Source: Strobilurus pachycystidiatus
Lineage: Eukaryota; Basidiomycota; Agaricomycetes; Agaricales; Physalacriaceae
Length of the DNA stretch: 64,000 bases
Reading direction: 5' to 3'
NCBI GenBank assembly: GCA_019915135.1
Contig: JAHLMK010000001.1
Location: forward strand, 1,550,001 to 1,614,000
How positions within the stretch are numbered: position 1 is the stretch's first letter; every line of letters begins with the position of its first letter. Below are positions 12,227 through 23,682 of the stretch, piece by piece. Below the pieces are notes generated by a model. That model was not told the DNA's origin. It was given only the letters and a program-made list of their open reading frames with translations, and searched no databases. Made by a program: the position numbers and the translations under genes.

Positions 12227-13177
12227 CTAACGAACATGTCTAGAATTCAGCATCTGAATAACTCTTTGATCCTCCGCCATTCTATTGTGGCTTCGATGGC
12301 TAGGGTGGGTGAGGTTCAATGTACCATACCCTTCAATTGCGGCGTGCAATGGAGGTAGCGACGGAGACCCCTGTTGATCCATGTAGTCATCGTCCCCCTT
12401 CTTATTTTTACTGTTCCGGTAAATTCCCGACGGTAAGATGATCTTGCTCAAAGTCGGATCGCGATCCACGGTGGTTATGTTCGGCAGGTCCGCATATGTG
12501 AAGTACGCTGTGACGTGCCATTTTCGGGGTGCCGCTGTGGGTGAGAGTTGGACCCAGGCGGAGTATGCCTGCTTTATCAAGCCGGGGTGCGTCCCCCCGC
12601 TTCGATCTTGATGTAGCAGCGCGGACGACGCGGGAATGGTGCGAGAGACCCCATCGACAAAGCGAAAGGTGGGCGATCTAAGTATTGCGCGCAAGTCAAT
12701 CGCAAGGCGACGATACGGCGGGAAAACGGGCACACTTTGGCGCTTCAATCAATCTGGGGTCGCCGGGCGATGGCAGCTTTTCATCGTAGAACAGGTAAGG
12801 CTGAAATGAAGGCAAGCGTCAGCGGGCCCTGCATGTTAATCAAACTGACAGACATACCTCTCGCATTCGAGATTGGCCCCAGAGTCGGCCGTCTGGATAC
12901 GGGTAGGTCAATGAATGTCGCTGAGCGGTAGCGCGTTGTACCGACCTGTCCATCGTTTCAGTCCGGAATCGTCGTCGCGCTCCTCCCAGACAAAGACCGC
13001 GCCTGAGCGAACGTAGTTCGCTCGTTCAGCCTCGTTGAGGCGCCGAGTGACTGGTCGCAGAAAGCCCTGACGCACGGCTTCAAAGAGAATATGCGCGTCC
13101 CGTGCATCACGAAGATGGAGGCGAGGATGTGTGGCGTGCTGCGCGGCGTGCTGAGCGGTGCCACTAGTATAATGCAT
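12227..13177 (-). CDS. WOPR-domain transcription regulator (Gti1/Pac2/Wor1 family)
   Basis: The spliced product is about 240 residues and is almost all WOPR domain. The first half reads DAHILFEAVRQGFLRPVTRR, then NEAERANYVRSGAVFVWEE and LKRWTDGRLWGQSRMR. An intron follows (donor GTATGT, acceptor TTTCAG), and the next exon opens PYLFYDEKLPSPGD. A second lobe contains LIKQAYSAWV and WHVTAYFTYADLPNITTVDRD. WOPR proteins bind DNA and control morphology, conidiation or sexual development. The short length resembles S. pombe Pac2 rather than the long Wor1/Ryp1 type. The start at 13177 lies close to the domain; an upstream 5' exon cannot be excluded. Confidence 0.85.
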
Positions 13178-13274
13178 AGCAAGTGAGGGCGCAAAGACGG
13201 TCAGTCAAAAATGAGGAGAGGGGTTTCAAAAGCCGTAAATGTAGGGAGGAAGCGCAGAGTGACAATGCACACCC

Positions 13275-13280
13275 TATATA
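13275..13280 (-). promoter_or_regulatory. TATA-like box upstream of WOPR gene
   Basis: The sequence TATATA is self-complementary and sits about 98 bases upstream of the WOPR gene start codon, a plausible distance for a fungal core promoter. Assignment rests on motif and position only. Confidence 0.35.
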
Positions 13281-14007
13281 CCGGATTGTATCCCCATGGT
13301 CTATTTGGGAAGGCCAAATTGAGTTGGGAACGCGCGTATTGAGCGGTTAACAACCGGATGTACTATTGACGTTGACGCACAGACATGTTGGTGCTGTGGG
13401 TGTGAGGACCCGCTTCTCCATGTGTGTGAGGCGTGAACCAGAATGGCTGCGCGTTCTAAATCTCCGTGGGCCGGCTCAGGATACCTGGGTCAATGGTAAA
13501 GTAGTGGATGCCCATATTAGGCGGATATAGCGAGGAGCTTCAAGTTAATCTAGGGCGTTTTCAATGAGAATCCCAGGGAATGTCCCGAGGTTATTGGTAA
13601 GACACCATATGTTGCAGGCCTAGAAACATCACTCCGGGATAACAAGAAGCTGTAGATCACAGGCAAGCAGATGGGGAGCCGAGCGCAGTTCATACAGACG
13701 AGACGTCCCAAGAGATTAGATCTGTCGTCCGCGGTCAGTTAACGGGACAATGTCGATAATGTTGAGACAAGCATTGAGAACTGCCATATGGGGCTGTGGC
13801 CGGATCGGGTCGTTACGTAACCTAAACGTGGCTCGGGCCCAGTCGTCTTGAGAGCCCTGAGATTGAGCTGGCCCAACTTGTTCCAATAATGTCGTCCGCT
13901 GTCGGTGAAGAGGAAACTCAATCTTGTGTGCCATCCCTGGCCTGGTTCTGCCAGCGAGGTACATCCTGCCCTTCCGCGCCCGCTATGATCCGCTGATTAT
14001 CCCTCCA
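13281..14007. other. Intergenic region between WOPR gene and elongin A
   Basis: I see no supported gene. Short open frames on the minus strand (13716-13964) have no recognisable domain. The interval serves as upstream sequence for both divergent neighbours. Confidence 0.45.
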
Positions 14008-15220
14008 ATGTGGCCAGTGGCTGGGAAGCATGTCGAATGTAAGTAGTCCACGCATCAATATCGTCAATGTCATTGACGGTCTTGTGTAGCCATCACAGAC
14101 TTTGGCCCCGACCTGGGCCTGCGGTACGATCTCCTCCAGCCCATCCTCGAACGATGCGCTGTCGACGACCTCCTGCGATTGGAAAACACAACGCCAGTGC
14201 GTTCTCTGCCATCAAAGCTTCTATCCACGCTGACCGGTTGCCGCCTCCCAGCATCTCGCCACGAAAACTCAAGGTAACCGTCTTTACTGCTGTACCAAAA
14301 GAGTCAACCAGTAACATTACCCCAAAACAGATCTATGGAAAGCCTTATGCTCAAAAAATTATCCTATAGAATCAGAGAAATTCCTGGCAACCGGCGAGGA
14401 TGCGCCGGTCTCATGGAGAGATCACTACTTTGTACGACACTGCCCACTTCCCCGGTGTTGATCCGCCTAACATTTACCGCAGCTCCTCCAGGAATATGCG
14501 AAACAGCGTTTTGAGGCTATTGGCAACAAGATGCGCAACCAGCGCCAGGCCTTTGAGTCCCAGAAGAAAGAACGAGAAGTCAAGTTCACCGATCGCGTCC
14601 CCCCGCGCGAGAGAAAGACCTTCAGTCTAGGCGGCAGTGGATGTAAGGCGACCCTCCGCTAAGAAATTACCAACCCTCGACTGACGGCAAAACAAGGGGG
14701 GAAACCAGCGCCCAAGACACTTATGCAAAAGGCAATCGTCGACTCCGCCAAGATCTACAAAGGCAGATTGGAATCTCCTTACAAGCCTGGTAACTTCAGA
14801 CCAACAAACATCAAGGATCATCGTGTCACAAAGCCTGCTCCTGTCCCGCTTTTACCTCCTTCAACTGCATACTCAAGTCGGGTTTCAGTCAGCACCGTAA
14901 GGACGCCGAAATATCCCGCCCACACTGCCTCATCCGTCTCGACCTCTCCCTCTGCATCCTCCTCTGCCGAGAATTCACCCACATTACCTCTGGCCTCGCC
15001 TACATCTCACCATCATGCTGGTCCCTTTCCGCCGCCTATCAGCCCTTTGAAACGGAAAGCAGAGGGTCCGACTCCTTCGCTGTCTTGCAAAATCGCCGTA
15101 GAAAGACAAGAAACAGCTGCACCGCCGCGACCCGTCAAGCGTCAGAAAAAGGACCCCATGTCGGCCTTATTCCTACCCAAAGACCGTGCACACTCCCAGC
15201 GCCCTACGGCGGCAAGGTAA
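14008..15220 (+). CDS. Elongin A family protein (RNA polymerase II elongation factor SIII subunit)
   Basis: The spliced sequence has the elongin A signature: KHVESITDFGPDLGLRYDLL, then QPILERCAVDDLLRLENTTP (an F-box-like, elongin C-binding region). After introns come LWKALCSKNYPIESEKF, PVSWRDHYF and a basic segment QEYAKQRFEAIGNKMRNQRQ. A later exon begins KPAPKTLMQKAIVDSAKIYK, a conserved elongin A tail, followed by a disordered P/S/T-rich region ending with basic stretches. Elongin A stimulates Pol II elongation and acts as a ubiquitin ligase adaptor with elongin C. The start at 14008 gives only about 12 residues before the domain, shorter than usual, so an upstream exon may be missing. A donor-like GTAATG overlaps the stop at 15220, so a tiny final exon ending in TAG near 15300 is an alternative. 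Confidence 0.82.
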
Positions 15221-15714
15221 TGTGTCGCCCCTTGACTTTTGCGTCCCCTGTTTTCTCCCTAAGCTATGTATCTTATTCTGGATTGTAGTTCTAGTGCATA
15301 GTGTATACCCTCGTATTCACATACATCACCCTCGGATTGACTCGTCTTGTACCACTTCATCTCTCTTATTGCTTTGTTCTCTCTCATGTAATTCTTATTT
15401 TGCATCAATCGCATTCCAAGTTCCGATGATTTTGTGGCGTTGTTCTTCGATTACAACATCGACTCTATTCAAGGGACTGGCTGTGTAACTATATGCAAGA
15501 GGGTAGGTAGTACTGATGGTTGGAGTGATCATGAAATCAGATGCGTGCAAGTATAAAAAAAACAGATGGTTCAGATGGGATGCGGAAAGAATGGAAACGA
15601 GTGGTGGATCATGAAAACAAGAAGGGACAGTGACGTTGGGGTGTGTACATAAAGCAGATGAAATGTGGCTTATCACTTGGCAGCTGCCAGAACGTAAAAT
15701 TCGACGGCAGCGCC
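15221..15714. other. Convergent 3' region between elongin A and GID7/WDR26
   Basis: About 490 bases lie between two convergent stop codons. The sequence is pyrimidine-rich on the plus strand and contains A-rich tracts (around 15556). I see no gene; it likely holds both 3' UTRs and poly(A) sites. Confidence 0.4.
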
Positions 15715-18700
15715 CTAGTGTAGATAAGTCTTTCCCTTTCCTTTCCCGACGGGAGTTCCGGGCTGGCTGTTTATCGACACGTCCGTGCCAAGCGCCTCCC
15801 ATATGCGAATGGTATTGTCATCGGAGCATGAAGCGAACATGCGCTCCTTTCGAGGATTCCACGCCACGGAGTTGACACTGCCGTCCCCATGTCCGGGGAG
15901 AACCTCGAGCAGCACTCCTGTCTCGCGATGCCATACATAAACATTGCCGTCTACCAGCGTGGGTGAGTCAAAGAAGACATTCATTATAGTGAGAAATGGA
16001 CCTTCACTTCCACTGACGACAAAGTTGCCGTCCATCCCCCCAAAACAGCTTCGGATGACATGCCTACCCTGTTTCTGACCAGTGAACTTCCTAGCTACAC
16101 GTCCGAGGTTCAGGTCCCACAGATGGAGTTCCTGCGCATAACGATGCGTGAGAAGACTGATGGATGGCGATGACCGGAACAGGACTACTTACATCTGGAG
16201 CGTGATTGATGAGGGCATATTGTGAGTTTTGCGAAACATTGACATTTGTGACTTCGCCTTCAAGCCGCACAGTCCTAGATGAAAAGGGGGACGTGTGAGT
16301 CACAATTTTCTCCTTTCCACGCAAAGCGGGGGCTGAAATGTAGCCGCGACATGAGAAAATGAACTTACGATTCGATCTGCTTCGTCGCGAAAGTATATGT
16401 GATAAGCCAGCTCTCTGGTGGGGTCCTCGGTACACTGCTACCACCGGTCGGGGGTGTTGCGCTGAAATCACCGGAACGTCGGCCACTAGCTCTCGACGAG
16501 TTACCCGACGAGCCGTCCGAGACGAAGTACATTCCAACTGTCACAAGCCGCGATTGGTCTGGTGTTACCGCTAGACTTGCTATTCTTATAGGTGTCCTTC
16601 CCCACGATTCAATCTCTTTACCATCTGCATCCTAGATTGGAATCGATGTCAGCATCCTGCGAAGGATTATGCACTTGAGAGGCCGAGAGAGCAAAAAAAA
16701 AAAACACGCCAAGCGGTTTACACCGTGTTGCTTCGTGGGACGAGATTATGCACGCGACATACCCAATGTATAATCTTGCGATCCATACCACCGGAAAGAA
16801 AGCCGCTGCCATTTGGCAACCACACCAAGGATGTCACCGTTTCCGTATGCCTTTCGAGCTGTCTTATGCAAACGCCGGTCTAGCAAAAGCGTGTCAGACG
16901 CAATATACAGAGCCCTCTGCCGAGCAGACCATACCCTAGCATTCCATATCTTGATAACATTGTCCGCACTAGTTAAAAGGATGGTATCGTCCAGTGACCA
17001 GGCAAGGCAGCCGACTGAGTAAGGGTGCTCCCTAAGAATCAAATGATCCTCGGATTGGTGGGTTGACGATTCAATCTCAGGCTAGAAGGCATCAGAGCAA
17101 ATCAAAACTGATATGCGAGGATACATACCCCAATCTTCCAGATAATAGCAGTCTTGTCTTTGCTTGCGCTAGCAAGATACGCGCCGTCGTGACTCCATTC
17201 GATGTGCCAGACTTCGTCCTTGTGACCGGTTAAGATTGTTGTGGTGACGCGGGGGAATGCGGACTTGTCACAACGATGGTCGTTGTACAAAGTGTAGTCG
17301 CTGTCGTTAGTAGGTAAATTGTGATATAGGCATTGCTGCCGCTGGTATAGTCGCGCCTGTTGTAAGAGGGTAGGCATTCGTCGTTGAGGAATCATTATGG
17401 AGGAGGGAATGTAATCTGTATCCGTCAGGCTCCTGCCAAACGTTGACGGAGAAGGAACGCACGATGTAGGTTCAGTAATAGTTGTTCGCGCGAAGTTCCT
17501 GCCGCTCCATCCCAGCCGGCGCGCTGTCGCACGTCCTCAGGCTCCGAACACATTATGAGACTGCGAACGTAGGTTAGACATAGCGTGACACATCTCAAGT
17601 CAGAAGACATGCCTTGATAAAGAGTGCAGCTGTTCGGGATCAACGCCCAGCGGTGCTATTTGATGGCGCAGAACGTGAAGTGCTTCAGTGGTCTTCTGAG
17701 CTTCTAAGAGTTCGAGGTATTTCTGCTGATTTATCAGAAACTTTGCGTCCTGGACAAGTTGCGTGAGATTCTTGGATCGCCTGAACGCATAGACCACGTA
17801 CCATGAGCCCATCGGTGTCTGTGACCCCCAATCGCGTCAGCATGGCTTCGGCTGTTGTCCACTCTCCTTGGGTGATGGATAGTCTGAATTGTGATACTTG
17901 TGGCGATTCCATGATATATCCCGACTCCTGCTCAAGCGTCTTCGCGGATGTACTGTCGAAGAAGCGACCAATGCCTTGTAAGTAATGACTAGCGATGACT
18001 GGTGACCGATAACGTACATGTATCCAACATCCCTCAAGCTCTGGACGACCAGCCGGACGAACTCTTCTCGGTCAATGGACATGTCGTCGTGCAGCAGAGT
18101 ACCTGGTATATGTACTCTTGCTACGGTTCCTTTCCCATTCTTGTGCACGCCGTTAGCCGCTACCCCATTTGTGGCACTGTGCCCGTTGGTTGTGGGTGAC
18201 AGGGAGAGCGGTGAATGACCGTTGGCAGCTATTGTGGGCCCGTCAAGCCCCCGCGAGGATGGGCCGGCTTCCATGGCAGGAGGAGTGAAGTCGGGGGATA
18301 TACTATTGTAATGTTGCGAGTCCTGATCTGAATCAGGCAGCCTCATGGTAGGAATGTCGTCAGTCCTTTGTCGCTTGCGCGCGCGAGGGTGGTCGTCGTC
18401 TACGTTCAGGCGCATATAAGCAACCCCTAGGCAATACTGGAGCGCCAGCTGGACTTACCGAAGAGGGTGGAATGCGGCAGATGGGTTGCACTGCTGCTGG
18501 GGTGCTCAAGCTCTGACCTGGACCGGGTCGCTGGAATAACGCTCGGCACTATCCCAGCGTCACTGATTGCTGTCGAGGACGACGAGGAGAGGGTGAACGA
18601 GGGCGGCGAGCGGCCAGGAGCAAGGGACTGGGATCCCAGGGTTAAAGGCGATGACGGGCGAAGCGAATCCCGCGGAGGGATCCTGTTTGTAATTGAATCA

Positions 18701-18859
18701 ATGATGACCGACGTTGATACGGACGGCTCGGGCAAATTGGAGGCGCTGGAGGCGTCCTCGATGAGGAGGGTTCTGTTTGGCAGACGCCCTATTTCGTGTC
18801 GTGGTGGTTCAGAGGCAGTTGGCAATCACACTTCTCGGCGCATCGGTCCTGCCCGCCAT
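15715..18859 (-). CDS. GID7: GID7/WDR26 homologue, LisH-CTLH-WD40 subunit of the GID/CTLH E3 ligase
   Basis: The spliced protein starts with a long disordered S/P-rich region and a basic patch (HPRARKRQRTDD). A LisH motif follows (DREEFVRLVVQSLRDVGY) and then a CTLH region (FRLSITQGEWTTAEAMLTRL and FLINQQKYLELLEAQKTTEA). The WD40 propeller contains LTGHKDEVWHIEWSHDG, SASKDKTAIIWKIG, SVGCLAWSLDDTILLTSAD, SGGMDRKIIHW and a last blade SVNSVAWNPRKERMFASCSD with NTIRIWEA. The GID/CTLH ligase ubiquitinates metabolic enzymes, and Gid7 mediates supramolecular assembly. Exon 1 is uncertain: the first large exon has no ATG. A short upstream exon starting at 18859 (MAGRTDAPR), joined through a 46-base GT-AG intron, keeps frame. 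A start at 18415 is the fallback. Confidence 0.92.
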
Positions 18860-19639
18860 CGCGTGTAACGTACTCTTCCCTTTTGCAACCATTTGTTCTA
18901 TGTACTTGTCGACAGCAACAATGAAAGACTTCATTGTCTGTACAATAACAGTTTTACTTGATGCTGGAGAACTTTCCGTGAGCCCTTGATTATCCTGAAG
19001 GCTCTTATCTTTGCGATGCATCTGAAGCACCCTGTCTGAATCGATATGGCAACACATGTCCGCTGAGCTTGAGCTTGAAGCACAGATACGCGTTACAACA
19101 GATATGTTGCATCATTTCTAGATGCGCATGAGCGACGACCTGAGCGAGTTACGGGCGCACACTCCCGAGTCCCACTGACGTCTCTGAGACTCTGAGCTCT
19201 GAGGCTTGAGCCATCAGATGGCGGACTCTGAATACTGAGGCGGCCCGAGCACGTGTTGCTTAACCAACGCACTACATCATCTTCGGCAGCAATCCTCGGC
19301 AGTTTCTCTGATCTCAAGTCAATGTCACTCGAACTCAGAACCATCTGAGCCTTTCTATGCACTTGTCCTTCGTCTGAGTTGTCGAAAGTCTTGTGAGATT
19401 CTTGCCGACTTGCCGCAAGTTTCAAATGGGCGACTAACAACTGTCAGACTTCAGTCCATCAACGAAATCCAGACTTTGTACCACTCAGACTGTCAGACAC
19501 CTTGCGTTCTGCGAGCCCTCACAACATCAGAGGCATTTAGTGACATAATACACGTGTTTTAGTCTTTTGGCGGCAAAAATCGGTCAGACCGTTGTCAATG
19601 GCCTGCTGCCCGGCGATTCGTGCGCTATTCCGCGTCTCA

Positions 19640-19770
19640 AGGCGGCATAGCCGCCTCTGTCCCGCGCCTGTAGGGCGCGGCCGCCCGTGAGGGCGTTCGA
19701 GGTCTGCAGGGAGCGGTGCAGCCGCCCCCATCCTGAAGGGTTTGAGAGCCCGCCGCTTGCGGTCAAACGG
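19640..19770. repeat. Cluster of short GC-rich hairpins
   Basis: At least five small inverted repeats follow each other within about 130 bases. They are a 7-bp stem with loop ATA (19640-19656), a 7-bp stem with loop TGTAG (19662-19680), a 5-bp stem with loop GTGA (19682-19695), a CTGCA/TGCAG stem with an 8-base loop (about 19704-19721), and CCGC-TT-GCGG (about 19751-19760). Base composition is much more GC-rich than the surrounding sequence. It may be the end of a non-autonomous element; no flanking duplication was identified. Confidence 0.5.
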
Positions 19771-20741
19771 GGCGCAGAGCCGATGTAGCTCAATGCACCA
19801 ACATCAGCCGACAGATTCCGGCCAACGACATCCGGTCGACAGCCAACCTACATATGCAGCGCCATCAATGCATGAAATTTACCGTCGCCAGCGCAAAGCA
19901 TGGGTAAAAATGCAGAGCGTAGCTCAGTGCCTGGTCTGGTTCTTTCGTCGAATGTAGGCGAAAAGTTGCGTACGACACGTACCGCACAAGCTCAAGCATA
20001 ATACCCCGCATTCTTTGATCCCGCAGCACAGGTTGGCATAGAACTATACCAGCCTGTCCAGGTCTGGTCTGTCAAAACCATCAGTTTGGTGCGAAGGCGC
20101 AGCACACTAGAGCTAGCACCAGCTACGGTGTCCAGGAAGGTCAGGAATACAATTTGAAATTCAACCGCGTTGAACTACTCAATCATCAATGTTTATTTGC
20201 CAGTTTATCTTTGATAACCCTGAGCGCATTTAGACTGCGTTAACAAGGTCATCTCCACGAGCTCTGGGATGTGCTTTCTGAATGGCCTTGATTCAATACA
20301 TCGAGGACCAACTTGAACGAACGGAAACAGTTGGTTAAACCCAAGGTTACTGGGAGGAAATCTGTGGACGCGGCACAGCGCGGCGCTCAGGGATTCGCAA
20401 GAGATGGGCAGGGTTATCAAAATAAAATGGCGAAATCAATTGAAATCGGGTAAGACTAAACTGAAATTGAGTACCACTACTTCCCCACTGAGGGCCTGAG
20501 GCTCGTCGCGCGAGAGTTGAGCGCTGAGCAGCAGCTTGATCGAGTCCACGCGGACTCGGCGTCGTTGTGATCGACCGCAACGCTCTGTGCCATTTGCAAT
20601 TCCTTCCTCGCTTCCCTCTTCGATGACCTTCATTGATTCGGTTGCAGGACGTAATGTGAGTTTGCTGCATCCATATCCTGGCCAAGGAGGTGTGTGTCGC
20701 GTTGACTCTTCGAGACGCAAAAAGCTGCGGAAGTCTATATG

Positions 20742-20799
20742 ACGACCAGGATACCATGGAAAATCTATTAACGACCAGGATACCATGGAAAGATCTGCC
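20742..20799. repeat. Two-copy 29-bp tandem duplication
   Basis: Two adjacent 29-base units begin with the same 21 bases (ACGACCAGGATACCATGGAA plus A) and differ only in their last bases. The duplication lies 116-173 bases upstream of the pectin lyase start codon, so it could duplicate a regulatory site. Confidence 0.75.
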
Positions 20800-20848
20800 C
20801 GTCGTTCTCTAGACCTTATCATATCCGACGGGTCGGGGTCCATTTTCC

Positions 20849-20854
20849 TATAAG
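20849..20854 (+). promoter_or_regulatory. TATA-like box of the pectin lyase gene
   Basis: TATAAG sits 61 bases upstream of the ATG of the pectin lyase gene, a typical position for a highly regulated fungal secreted-enzyme gene. Support is motif and distance only. Confidence 0.4.
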
Positions 20855-20914
20855 AGCGATCGCGTTCGCTCCGATACCCATAAAATTCCTCACTCTCCTT
20901 CACAGTATTCCACG

Positions 20915-22801
20915 ATGTCAATGCTCCGCTTCACATTCGTTTCGCTATGTGCTCTTTCCCCCACAGTCCTGGCGATTGGTACGCCATTCGGTATGGCCAC
21001 GGTATCTCTGTTTACACAAAATGAAATGGCCCACGAAGTTTGACTTTTTTGGAAGGGAACCACTGGTGGTGGCAGCGCTACAGCCGCGACGCCCACATCC
21101 CTAGCGGAATTGACGACGTGGCTGAGCGATAGCACCGCGCGTACTATCGTTCTCACGTCGATGTTTGACTATACCTCCTCTGAGGGTACCACCACCGGCA
21201 CCATTTGCACGCCCTGGACGTGCACGTCTAACGCGCAGTCAGCTATTGACGCGAATAATTGTGAGTTAGCACCTTCTACGGGCTTTCCGGATCCTAATGG
21301 GCAATCAGGGTGCGAGAACTACGAACCCTCCGCGCCGATGAGCACCGGCACCTACAACACGGCGGGTCTCACCCCCCTTGTCGTCGGTAGCAACAAGACC
21401 CTCCTGGGAAAGGGTTCCGGCGCTGGAATGTACGTATATCATCATCGCATTTTGGGTGCGCTTGAGACTGACTTGAATCATCAGCAAGGGCAAAGGGTTG
21501 AAGATCACCGACCAGAAGAATATCATCATTCAGAACTTGTATATTGGTCAGCCTTTCTCTCTCTCTACCAATCTGCGGGGCTTACTGATATGGTCTGTCA
21601 GGCGATATCAACGAGGCCTACGTATGGGGTGGAGATGCTCTCCAAATCGATGGTGGAAGTTACATCTGGGTGAGCAACTTCTTCCTACTTTCTTTGAACG
21701 CCAACTGACCGCAACAGGTCGACCACAACACCGTACGCGCTGCATATCTCCGCGCCCGAGTCATCTGTTTACAAACAATCCTTTAGTTCCAAAACGTCGG
21801 ACGTCAATTCGTGGTCACCGTAAATCCTTTCCTTCTTCATACTTAGCAGCGAGCTCACATGGCAGTAGGGCTACGGCGGTGTCACCCACACTACGTTCTC
21901 GAACAACGTATTCAATGTGCGTGCCGTTTCATTCATATCGGGTTGAATTGACCGAACTGGCTGCATTTTCACAGGGCCAGAGCACACACTCTGCTACCTG
22001 CAACAGTACGTTCATCTGACATTATATAGACAATTTGGAGTTCTGACGCCATGACCCGTTCAGGCTGCCATTACTGGACAGCCTACTTTACCGGTGCCGG
22101 AGATCAAATCACCTTCGCTCTCAACTAGTGAGATCCGAGTCTGCCCACTCCAGTACTCTCTTTTGACGTTGTTTCGTAGCCTTTACATGACCTCTGGTCG
22201 AGGCCCCAAGGTATGTCTGTCTGCACCTTTTATTATATCAATCTTGACGTTTCGTAGATCGGAGTGAGTTTTTTTAGAGTCGTGGTACTTTATGAGGCAT
22301 TGACCCGGTGACAGGGGATGAGCGGATACTACCAGGATGTCCATGTTTACAACAATTATTGGGTTAGCACTCTTGGGCACGCTATCGACGCCTCGGAAGG
22401 ATCCAAGGTTCTTGTTGAGGGCAACTACTTCAACGCGGTGTGTATCACATTGATCTCCGAGTGGAGAGATACCGTCTGACGTGAATAAACACAGGTCACT
22501 ACTCCCGTTCTCGGTGGCGATACCGGGGAGTTCTTCTTCCCCACCTCCTCTTCCGATGGCGACTCGTGCACTAGCACTGTTGGTCGTGCGTGTATTGCTA
22601 ACACTATGCTGTCCTCTGGGTCGGTGACCGGGTCGTCTACGAATGCTATCAATGGTTTCGGCAACGTTTGTGTTCTCTTTCCTCCTCTGGCATGGACACT
22701 TACACACTTCGCAGTCTCCTACCAAGGATGTCACTGTTCTCTCCGCTGCTGATGCTGCGACTTATGTCCAGTCTAACGCTGGTGTTGGGATAGTCAACTA
22801 G
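20915..22801 (+). CDS. Secreted pectin lyase, polysaccharide lyase family 1
   Basis: This enzyme cleaves pectin or pectate by beta-elimination during plant cell-wall breakdown. The N-terminus MSMLRFTFVSLCALSPTVLA is a clear signal peptide. The mature part has the PL1 pattern: TTGGGSATAATPTSLAELTT, GKGLKITDQKNIIIQNLYIG, the block DINEAYVWGGDALQIDG, WVDHNT, VGRQFVVT, SATCN-CHYWTAYFTG and the catalytic-arginine segment MTSGRGPKIGG. It closes at VGIVN before TAG. The gene is cut into about a dozen small exons, including a 15-nt exon encoding VDHNT (21718-21732) and a 6-nt micro-exon encoding Ile-Gly (22258-22263). All joins keep frame, so the gene appears intact. Whether substrate is methylated pectin or pectate cannot be told from sequence alone. 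Confidence 0.9.
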
Positions 22802-23682
22802 GTTACTGGTTATCCAGAGCCTTACACGCATGACGTGCAACTTTTTTTTGTGTTCTTGTACAAAACTTGAGCATATTGCATTGATACTACATTGGTGATG
22901 CGACTGAACAGCGAAAAAGTGCAAACGAGCACAACAATGCTAAAGAGTAAGAACAACAGTTTTCGACTGGGTAATATGTACGCAGCAGATATCGTATGGT
23001 AGGTGCGAGATGAACAGCATCAGCATCCATAGACAGGAGGAGACGCTGACGGTATCTGACAATAATACTTCACTCAATCATGCCAGTGAGCACCCATTGC
23101 GGTGTCTTACAGCAATCTCACGACTCCCGCCGGGATGATCCAGTACCCCGACCTTCATTCTCCATATCTGGAGTCTTTGAACCTTCCCGGCCTTGCGACG
23201 CTCCGCGACAGCATCGTTTATAACTTCGACCAACTCGTGGAGCTTCTCTTCATACTGTACGTTGGGTCATCCACTCCTTCCTCGCCCTCCGGAATCGCAA
23301 ATACCTCGCATTAAACGAAAACTCCTCCAGCTGCGGAAGAATGTCCAGCGCGGTTTTGATATGCGGCGATCATGCAGCGCTCCAAGGATGAAGAAAAGAG
23401 TCGGTGCGCTTGAGAAGTGATTATGTACTGGGAGTCATCTATGTTCAAGGCAAGAGGATGGCTGTGAAGGCACAGAGCCTAGGGTGCGAAGGAACGTGCA
23501 CAGTGCTTAGGGCCCGGGCAAGACCACGTCGGAGGGAAATTGTTCAAGACCGCCGTACTCAGTAGTCGTCATATTCCGCTGAAAGCGAGGTGAGGAGAGG
23601 GCATGAGGCAATATAATCTAGGGCGGAATGGGCGGGGAAACGGACCGTGGTCAACTGCTTAAGAGACAGGGAGAATAGCACG
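22802..23682. other. Intergenic region downstream of pectin lyase
   Basis: No gene is supported. An open frame at 23102-23314 (+) has reasonable composition but no recognisable motif and no clear continuation, and is not called. The region borders decayed F-box-like sequence. Confidence 0.4.

Larger units (their letters stand above)
18860..20914. other. Gene-poor region upstream of the pectin lyase
   Basis: About 2 kb without a supported gene. It contains degenerate CTGAG/CTCAG-rich sequence (about 19140-19500), a GC-rich hairpin cluster (19640-19770) and a 29-bp tandem duplication near the pectin lyase promoter. The character suggests an old repeat or transposon remnant, but no transposase or reverse-transcriptase motif is visible. 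Confidence 0.45.

Noticed and set aside
16691..16705. Run of adenines.
   Set aside because: Lies inside a GID7 intron region; simple homopolymer without retrotransposon features.
23102..23420. Possible small two-exon gene (frame with LNLPGLATLRDSIVYNFDQL).
   Set aside because: The helix-like composition is suggestive but the second exon join is not clear and no homologous family comes to mind.
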